Positions 14,924-19,824 of a DNA stretch of 19,824 bases are shown in pieces; positions within the stretch are counted from its first letter, which is position 1, and each line of letters begins with the position of its first letter. The position numbers and the translations under genes were made by a program. The stretch is taken from contig CAZQXO010000037.1 in the NCBI GenBank assembly GCA_964597445.1, positions 1 through 19,824 on the forward strand. The letters run 5' to 3'. Under the pieces are notes generated by a model. That model ran no database searches. It saw only the letters and a list, made by a program, of their open reading frames with translations, and was not told the origin of the DNA. This DNA comes from UBA10649 sp964597445 (lineage in GTDB: Bacteria > Actinomycetota > Actinomycetes > S36-B12).

Positions 14924-16617
14924 GCGGGGGATCCGTCACCGACTCAGGTCAGGCGATGGCGCGCAACAGCGCGCTGATGGCCTCCGGAACGGTCGTGTCC
15001 CGGGTGACCGGCATCGGCCGTGACATCGCGATGACAGCGGCGCTCGGCTTCTACCTCGTCTCGGATGCCTACTCGCTCGGCAACTCGCTGCCCACGGTGG
15101 TCTACATCCTCGTCGTCGGTGGGGCACTGAACGCTGTGTTCATCCCGCAGCTCGTGCGTCGCATGAAGGATGACGCGGACGACGGCAAGGCCTATGCGGA
15201 TCGGCTGCTGACGATCACCGCCACCGTCCTGCTGGTGCTCTCCGTGCTCGCGGTCATCGCCGCCCCATGGATCGTCGACCTCTACACCCCTGCGGACTAC
15301 CCCACGTCCGAGTACGACCTCGCCGTGGCGTTCGCTCGACTGTTCCTGCCCCAGATCTTCTTCTACGGGCTCTACACGATGCTGAGCCAGGTGCTCAACG
15401 CGCGCGGGCACTTCGCGATGCCGACCTTCGCGCCCATTGCGAACAACGTCATCGCGATCGCGACCTTCGTCATCTTCATCGTCATCGCCGGGACGTCCGC
15501 CGCAGCCGACGGCGCCCTGACCACGGATCAGGTCCTGCTCCTCGGCATCGGGACGACCCTGGGTGTGATCGTGCAGGCGGTGATCCTCATCCCCGTGCTC
15601 ATGCGCTCGGGGTACATGTGGACGCCTCGCTTCGATTGGCGGGATGCCGGACTCGGCAAGGCCGCTCGGCTGGCGGCTTGGACCGTGGCTCTCGTGCTCG
15701 TCAACCAGGTGACGTACGTGTTCATCATGCGCCTGGCAGCGCAGGCGAACGTCAATGCCGCGAACTCCGACATGGTCGCGGCCGGCATCACGACGTACCA
15801 GAAGGCCCATCTGGTCTTCATGCTCCCGCACTCGGTGATCACCATCTCCATCGTGACGGCGCTGCTCCCGACCCTGAGTCGCATCGCGCACTCCGGTCTC
15901 CTCGCCGACGTCGGGCGTGAGGTCGCCCGGGCGATGCGGGTCGTCGCCGTCCTGATCGTTCCGATCGCCGCGATCCTCGCGGTGAACGGTGCGGCCATCG
16001 CGGTGCTCCTGTTCGGCTACGGCGCCGCGCTTCCGCAGCAGGCGGCCGTCATGGGTGTCATCGTCACCGTCTTCATGACGGGTCTTCCGGCGTTCACTCT
16101 CTTCTACGTGCTGCTGCGCGGGTTCTACGCCCTCGAGGACACCCGCACCCCGTTCTACGTCACGGTGGCCTTCAGCGCGGTGATGCTCGCGCTGGCCTTC
16201 CCGCTGTTCGATGCGATGAGCGGAGGCGGAACTCAGGTGGCGGCGCTGGCGCTCGCCTACTCCCTCGCCTACTGGATCGGTCTCGTCATCGCATGGATCC
16301 TCCTCGCGCGACGACTGGGATCCCTCGAATCCGGCCGCACCGTCTGGGCCCTGCTGCGCACGCTGACCGCCGGAGGACTCGCGGCAGCAGCCATGGTGGT
16401 GGCGACCGCGGCCGGCCTTGCCCGGATCGAGCAGATCGGTGTCCTGGACTGGGAGGCGCGCCTGCTGCTGCTCGTCACGGTGATCGTGGTGTCCGTGATC
16501 GGACTCGTGGTCTTCGCCGCTGCCGCGTGGGCGTTCCGGATCCGCGAGGTGTCGGATGTGCTGGCCCTGCTGCGCCGGATGGGTCGTCGGATCTCGAGCC
16601 GCAGGAGCCCCACATGA
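14920..16617 (+). CDS. murJ: MurJ lipid II flippase
   Basis: 565 residues of MOP/MATE-type fold with about 14 membrane helices. MurJ moves lipid II from the inner to the outer leaflet for use by PBPs. Family sequence includes MARNSALMASGTVVSRVTGIGRD (13-35), with the conserved Arg of TM1; the next helices carry ALGFYLVSDAYSLGNSLP and GGALNAVFIPQLVRR; MLSQVLNARGHFAMPTFAPIANN is the typical segment before TM6; and LLRGFYALEDTRTPF sits near the second-half equivalent. The end (RIREVSDVLALLRRMGRRISS) is basic and cytoplasmic. The start overlaps the DUF6049 stop (ATGA, with GGGGAG upstream) and the stop overlaps the next gene (ATGA). Unlike M. tuberculosis MviN, no kinase-like domain is fused; it is the next gene. 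Confidence 0.95.
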   Translation: MSGGSVTDSGQAMARNSALMASGTVVSRVTGIGRDIAMTAALGFYLVSDAYSLGNSLPTVVYILVVGGALNAVFIPQLVRRMKDDADDGKAYADRLLTITATVLLVLSVLAVIAAPWIVDLYTPADYPTSEYDLAVAFARLFLPQIFFYGLYTMLSQVLNARGHFAMPTFAPIANNVIAIATFVIFIVIAGTSAAADGALTTDQVLLLGIGTTLGVIVQAVILIPVLMRSGYMWTPRFDWRDAGLGKAARLAAWTVALVLVNQVTYVFIMRLAAQANVNAANSDMVAAGITTYQKAHLVFMLPHSVITISIVTALLPTLSRIAHSGLLADVGREVARAMRVVAVLIVPIAAILAVNGAAIAVLLFGYGAALPQQAAVMGVIVTVFMTGLPAFTLFYVLLRGFYALEDTRTPFYVTVAFSAVMLALAFPLFDAMSGGGTQVAALALAYSLAYWIGLVIAWILLARRLGSLESGRTVWALLRTLTAGGLAAAAMVVATAAGLARIEQIGVLDWEARLLLLVTVIVVSVIGLVVFAAAAWAFRIREVSDVLALLRRMGRRISSRRSPT

Positions 16618-18182
16618 CCATGGAGACCCTGCTCGACCGCTATCGACTCCTGGGACTCGTCTCCCGCACTGCTGACGCGGGTGCCCTGTGGCACGCGTAC
16701 GACGAGGTCCTCGATCGACCGGTCGCGCTGCGCGTCATCCCGGTGGATCACCCTCGCGCCGCCACCGTGCTGCATGCCGCCCAGCGGGCTGCGACGGTCG
16801 AGGACCGACGACTGCTACGCGTGCTGGACCTGATCGAGATCCCGATGCCCGGTGACGACCGACGCGCAGCGGGTGAAGCGCCGCAGGAGAGTCGCCCCGC
16901 CCATGCCGTCGTGAGCGAATGGGCCTCCGGACGCCACCTCGGCGAACTGATCAGCAGCCGTCAGGGCGCTCCGCTCGACACACCCGAGGCCCTCGACCTC
17001 GTCACCGACGTCGCACGAGCGATCAGTGCGGGCGAGCGGATGGGCGTGGGCCATGGTCGCCTGCGACCCAGCGCCGTGTTCGTCACCGACGCCGGCGAGG
17101 TGCGAGTGCGCGGGCTCGGGGTCGATGCGGCGCTGCTGGGCACCGCTCCCCTGTCCGATGGTCAGCCGGCCGGCAACGTCGCCGCCTCCGACGTCGACAG
17201 CCTCGGCGGACTCGCCTATCTGCTGACCACCGGCACCTGGCCCGGCTTCGCCGGTGCAGGAGAGCACGTGCTCGCCCCGGCTCCGCGGTCGGGCGAGGTG
17301 ATCCTGCCCCCCTCCCAGGTGCGCGCAGCCGTGCCCCGCAGCGTCGACGATCTCGTCGCCCGATCCCTCGCGGGTGCACCGGCGTCGCGCGGGCAGGAGC
17401 CGATCACGCTGGCGAGTGGTTTCGCGGCGGCGGCCGGGGCGGCGCTCGACCACGTCGCACCGGTCACGACGACGACGATCAAGCCCGTCCAGGTCGGACC
17501 GGTCTCGACACCCCGACGAGTCGGGGGCGTGGCGATCCGGGCCGTCAGCGTGGTCGCCGCCGCGGTGATCGCCGGGACGGTCGGATGGATCGGCTGGCAA
17601 CTCGTGGCGCAGGCCCCCGCGGAGCAGGTGGTGAGCGACGAGGACCGCGTGGAGATCCTCACGACGCCGGCGGTCCCCGTCGACGAGCTGCAGATCACGG
17701 GGCTGGACCAGCCTCTGCCGATCGTGGCGTACCGCTCCTACGACCCCTACGGCGACGACAACGGTGATGAGAGGCCGGATCGACGCAAGGGGCGCGAGAA
17801 CGACGACCTCGCCGTGACGGTGAACGACGTGGATCCGGACACGGCCTGGCTCACCTCGGTGTACTCGACCGCCGACCTCGACGGCAAGGGGGGAGTCGGG
17901 CTGATCCTCGATCTCGGCGAGGAGCGCGAGGTGCAGCAGGTCACCGCCAACCTGATCGGCGGAGGCACCGGTCTGGACGTGCGGGTGTCCGACGCGATCC
18001 AGCGGGATCCCGCCCTCTGGACTCCCCTGGGCACGGCCTTCGCGCCGCGGGACCGCGTCGACGTGCGTTCCCCGCGCCCGGTGCTGGGCCGGTACGTGCT
18101 GCTGTGGTTCACGCAGCTGCCGCCCATCGAGGGGACGAGCGAGTTCCAGGGGGGCGTGCGGAGTGTCGGCGTGACCGGGTAG
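16614..18182 (+). CDS. MurJ-partner pseudokinase with extracellular carbohydrate-binding-like domain
   Basis: 522 residues. Residues 9-280 resemble a Ser/Thr kinase fold without catalytic residues. The VAIK lysine is Arg (VALRV, R40), the HRDLKPxN loop reads GHGRLRPSAV (146-155), and no DFG is present (RGLGVD, 166-171). A helix at about 306-331 crosses the membrane. The outer part (about 400-522) reads like a discoidin-type beta-sandwich: NDVDPDTAWLTSVY, VGLILDLGEEREVQQV, GRYVLLWFTQLP. This is the layout of the C-terminal half of M. tuberculosis MviN, where the pseudokinase, once phosphorylated by PknB, binds FhaA to control MurJ. A threonine cluster (285-288) precedes the helix here. ATG 16614 overlaps the murJ stop and has AGGAG 6 bases upstream. 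An enzymatic kinase is unlikely. Confidence 0.88.
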   Translation: MTMETLLDRYRLLGLVSRTADAGALWHAYDEVLDRPVALRVIPVDHPRAATVLHAAQRAATVEDRRLLRVLDLIEIPMPGDDRRAAGEAPQESRPAHAVVSEWASGRHLGELISSRQGAPLDTPEALDLVTDVARAISAGERMGVGHGRLRPSAVFVTDAGEVRVRGLGVDAALLGTAPLSDGQPAGNVAASDVDSLGGLAYLLTTGTWPGFAGAGEHVLAPAPRSGEVILPPSQVRAAVPRSVDDLVARSLAGAPASRGQEPITLASGFAAAAGAALDHVAPVTTTTIKPVQVGPVSTPRRVGGVAIRAVSVVAAAVIAGTVGWIGWQLVAQAPAEQVVSDEDRVEILTTPAVPVDELQITGLDQPLPIVAYRSYDPYGDDNGDERPDRRKGRENDDLAVTVNDVDPDTAWLTSVYSTADLDGKGGVGLILDLGEEREVQQVTANLIGGGTGLDVRVSDAIQRDPALWTPLGTAFAPRDRVDVRSPRPVLGRYVLLWFTQLPPIEGTSEFQGGVRSVGVTG

Positions 18183-18221
18183 CCGGTCAGCAGCAGACGT
18201 GACCGGGTCGCCGGTCAGTAG
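18170..18221 (+). repeat. Two near-identical palindromes over the sigM promoter
   Basis: Two copies of a 24-bp unit, 28 bp apart (18170-18193 and 18198-18221), differ at two bases. Each contains the palindrome TGACCGG-N4-CCGGTCA (18172-18189 with loop GTAG; 18200-18217 with loop GTCG). The first includes the TAG stop of the pseudokinase gene. The second fills the spacer just upstream of the sigM -10 box. They could be operators for a dimeric regulator, or tandem hairpin terminators of the murJ operon, or both. Confidence 0.8.
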
Positions 18222-18224
18222 GCT
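18219..18224 (+). promoter_or_regulatory. -10 box (TAGGCT) of the sigM operon
   Basis: TAGGCT fits TANNNT and lies exactly 6 bases before the GTG at 18231, with no Shine-Dalgarno sequence. The second palindrome ends one base before it, so a protein bound there would cover the promoter spacer. Confidence 0.5.
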
Positions 18225-18230
18225 CGTCGG

Positions 18231-18878
18231 GTGACGACGGATTCTCGCAGCGACGCCGAGCTGCTGGGGGCCCACGTGGCCGGTGACCCCCTCGCCTTCG
18301 AGGAGATCGTGCGTCGTCACCGCGATCGACTGTGGGCCGTGGCACTGCGCACGACCGGTGATCCGGAGGAGGCGGCGGACTCCCTGCAGGACGCCCTCAT
18401 CTCCGCCTACCGCCGCGCGGACCAGTTCCGCGGGGACTCCGCCGTGACCACCTGGCTCCACCGGATCGTGGTCAACGCGAGCCTGGACCGGCTTCGTCGG
18501 CGGGCCGTCCGCGCGGCCGACGCCCTGCCCGACGACAAGGACGACCTACCGGGGCATGTCGTGGTCGATCCGGTCGACCACATGGATCGCCGGGAGGTCC
18601 AGCTGCTGGTGACCGCCGCTCTCGCGGAGCTCCCGGTCGAGCAGCGGGAGGCCATCCTGCTCGTCGACGTGGAGGGCTGGTCGGTCGAGGACGCAGCCCG
18701 GGAGCTGGGCATCCCCGAGGGCACCGTCAAGAGCCGGTGCTTCCGGGGTCGGGCCCGGCTGGCGAAAAGCTTGGACTTCCTGCGGAACCCGGACGCGGCA
18801 GATGCCGTCACAGACCCGTCGGCTGCGCCGGACGACCGACAGAAGCACTCCGAGGGAGGTGAGGATCAGCGTGGCTGA
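18231..18878 (+). CDS. sigM: ECF sigma factor SigM
   Basis: 215 residues of the sigma-70 ECF type. Region 2 is about 20-92 (LAFEEIVRRHRDRLWAVALR; EEAADSLQDALISAYRRADQF; the promoter-melting and -10-reading segment TTWLHRIVVNASLDRLRRR). Region 4 is about 125-178 (LPVEQREAILLVDVEGWSVEDAARELGIPEGTVKSRCFRGRARL), with the -35-binding helix-turn-helix near 151-172. An acidic tail follows. It recruits RNA polymerase to stress promoters, and the gene order (murJ partner, sigma, anti-sigma, trxB) matches M. tuberculosis sigM. The GTG start is set by the -10 box 6 bases upstream. The last 8 bases overlap the anti-sigma gene, which suggests coupled translation. Confidence 0.92.
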   Translation: MTTDSRSDAELLGAHVAGDPLAFEEIVRRHRDRLWAVALRTTGDPEEAADSLQDALISAYRRADQFRGDSAVTTWLHRIVVNASLDRLRRRAVRAADALPDDKDDLPGHVVVDPVDHMDRREVQLLVTAALAELPVEQREAILLVDVEGWSVEDAARELGIPEGTVKSRCFRGRARLAKSLDFLRNPDAADAVTDPSAAPDDRQKHSEGGEDQRG

Positions 18879-19662
18879 CGACCTGATCCCCCCCGTGGAT
18901 GGTCCGGAGGACGCGTGGGTGCGCTCCCTGCTCGGCGACCTGGATCACCTGCGCGCGGACGCCGACCCGGGTCCCAGCGAGGCCATGCCCCCGTGGGTCT
19001 GGGCCCGGATGACGTCTGCCCTGGCCACCGAGGGAGGCGCCGAGCGGCGACGTCCCGGCTGGATCCGCTGGGGTGGCGGCCTCGTGGCCGCGTCCTTCGC
19101 CGTGCTCGCCATGGGGGTGGCGGTGACGGCCTTCATGGGCGGGGGATCGGAGGAGTCCGTGGTCGCGGACGCCGCACCCGAGGCCCTGCTCTCCGCACCC
19201 TCCGCCGGGGCCCGCTCGGGTCTGGCCCAAGCGCCCACGCTGTCCTTCGCCGGCATGGTCCCTCCCGTCCTGCGGATGACGGACTCCCAGACCGACTACA
19301 CCCCCGCCGGGCTGGGTGAGCAGGTGACCGACCTGCTCGCCTCGATGGACATGGCTCCCGAGGCGGCGATGACGGCCATGTCGTCAGCGCCGGTCGAGCT
19401 CGCGGTGCCCGATCCGGAGCCCAGCGGCATCCTCGAGTCCCCGCGCAGCCTGCGCGACTGCGTCACCAAGCTCACCGATCTGGCGACGTCGACCGCACTG
19501 CTGCTCGACTGGTCGACCTACCTGGGTGAGGACGCCGGGGTGATCGTGACGCCCGAGTACTCCGAGGCGGATCCCACCGAGCCGGACATGCGTGAGCTCG
19601 ATGTCTGGGTCATCGATCACGACTGCGACGTGAAGATGGGCCTCCACCTCTCCCTCCCCTGA
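18871..19662 (+). CDS. Anti-sigma-M factor, single-pass membrane protein
   Basis: 263 residues. A cytoplasmic N-terminal part of about 64 residues (MADDLIPPVDGPEDAWVRSLLGD onward) would bind SigM; it has no HxxxCxxC zinc motif, so it is not a ZAS-type anti-sigma. One helix spans about 67-89 (WGGGLVAASFAVLAMGVAVTAFM). The outer domain (90-263) has a conserved-looking end (LRDCVTKLTDLATSTALLLDWSTYLGEDAGVIVTPEY and WVIDHDCDVKMGLHL) with two cysteines that could form a disulfide. Length and position fit RsmA (Rv3912) of M. tuberculosis. The GTG at 18871 is chosen because GAGG is 6 bases upstream and it overlaps the sigM stop by 8 bp; the longer open frame lies inside sigM. Confidence 0.85.
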   Translation: MADDLIPPVDGPEDAWVRSLLGDLDHLRADADPGPSEAMPPWVWARMTSALATEGGAERRRPGWIRWGGGLVAASFAVLAMGVAVTAFMGGGSEESVVADAAPEALLSAPSAGARSGLAQAPTLSFAGMVPPVLRMTDSQTDYTPAGLGEQVTDLLASMDMAPEAAMTAMSSAPVELAVPDPEPSGILESPRSLRDCVTKLTDLATSTALLLDWSTYLGEDAGVIVTPEYSEADPTEPDMRELDVWVIDHDCDVKMGLHLSLP

Positions 19663-19710
19663 CTCCGTACCCTGACAGGCTCCGTCCGGGGGGCGGCCCG
19701 GAAACCCGGG

Positions 19711-19737
19711 GGAATGTCCGGCCCCCCTAGGATTGTT
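19711..19737 (+). promoter_or_regulatory. SigR/SigH-type promoter of trxB
   Basis: GGAAT (19711-19715, preceded by GGG) and GTT (19735-19737, in the context TGTTGA) are separated by 19 bases. This fits the GGAAT-N17-19-GTT pattern of the thiol-stress sigma factors SigR (Streptomyces) and SigH (mycobacteria, corynebacteria), whose best-known target is trxB. A start near 19745 gives a leader of about 50 bases. TAGGAT (19728-19733) in the same place could serve a housekeeping sigma. The 131-bp gap also holds two CCCCCTAGG copies 30 bp apart (19723 and 19753) and a GC-rich hairpin without a T-run. Confidence 0.5.
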
Positions 19738-19793
19738 GAGCCCGACGAGATACCCCCTAGGGCATCTGTGACACCACTGACCAGGAGCACTCC

Positions 19794-19824
19794 GTGAGCG
19801 AGATCCGCAACGTCATCATCATCG
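19794..19824 (+). CDS. trxB: Thioredoxin reductase, N-terminal fragment (runs off right edge)
   Basis: Only the first ten codons are present: MSEIRNVIII, followed by a G. This is the first beta strand leading into the GxGxxG FAD-binding loop of thioredoxin reductases, which is cut by the window edge. GTG 19794 has AGGAG (19783-19787) 6 bases upstream. The call rests on this start, the SigR/SigH-like promoter, and the position after sigM and its anti-sigma gene, where trxB2 lies in M. tuberculosis. The enzyme reduces thioredoxin with NADPH. Confidence 0.75.
   Translation, partial: MSEIRNVIII

Noticed and set aside
16614..17450. Active Ser/Thr protein kinase
   Set aside because: The VAIK Lys is Arg, the HRD/KxxN catalytic loop reads GHGRLRPSAV, and DFG is absent, so it should not phosphorylate substrates.
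16815..18461. 548-codon minus-strand frame opposite the pseudokinase and sigM
   Set aside because: It is a low-complexity Arg/Gly/His shadow with no motif, crossing two recognisable genes and the intergenic palindromes.
18871..19100. Zinc-binding (ZAS) anti-sigma domain
   Set aside because: The cytoplasmic part has no HxxxCxxC motif and no cysteine at all, so redox sensing through zinc at this site is unlikely.

Overview
This is a gene-dense, high-GC window of actinobacterial chromosome, most likely from a Micrococcales-type organism. Dermabacteraceae such as Brachybacterium are possible, but the genus cannot be fixed from the sequence. The evidence is strong G/C preference at third codon positions, many GTG starts, TANNNT -10 boxes placed a few bases before start codons, and two gene blocks that flank the replication origin in actinobacteria. 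I see no rRNA, tRNA, CRISPR array, transposase or phage gene.

Layout, left to right. (1) 1-1108, minus: an exported glycine-rich protein that runs off the left edge. (2) 1176-3487, plus: a FemA/FemB-family peptidyltransferase followed 2 bp later by an atypical alanine-racemase-like PLP protein. (3) 3501-3559: a long palindromic element between convergent operons. (4) 7757 down to 3567, minus: DUF5318 zinc-ribbon-like protein, class A penicillin-binding protein, GT87 membrane glycosyltransferase. This is the order of Rv0049-ponA1-Rv0051 in Mycobacterium tuberculosis. (5) 7861-10413, plus: an MFS transporter and an unrecognised 408-residue membrane protein. (6) 10562-10762, plus: an unrecognised 66-residue protein, convergent with (7) the CCA-adding enzyme (12232 to 10772, minus); the two share a hairpin that contains both stop codons. 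(8) 12291-18182, plus: NUDIX hydrolase, DUF6049 membrane-anchored protein, MurJ lipid II flippase and a separate MurJ-partner pseudokinase, joined by 4-bp start/stop overlaps. (9) 18231-19824, plus: SigM-type ECF sigma factor, its anti-sigma factor, and the first codons of thioredoxin reductase behind a SigR/SigH-like promoter. Blocks 7-9 match pcnA-mutT4-Rv3909-mviN-sigM-rsmA-trxB2 of M. tuberculosis.

Most of the window is about building the cell envelope: lipid II export (MurJ and its pseudokinase partner), polymerisation and cross-linking (class A PBP), interpeptide-bridge modification (FemAB, perhaps with a dedicated racemase), lipid-linked glycosylation (GT87), and envelope or redox stress response (SigM/anti-SigM, TrxB). 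I found no dramatic new defence or mobile system. The most useful leads are regulatory or structural: a repeated leaderless promoter layout, twin palindromes over the sigM promoter, a palindromic intergenic element, a split MurJ/pseudokinase pair, and a divergent racemase next to FemAB.
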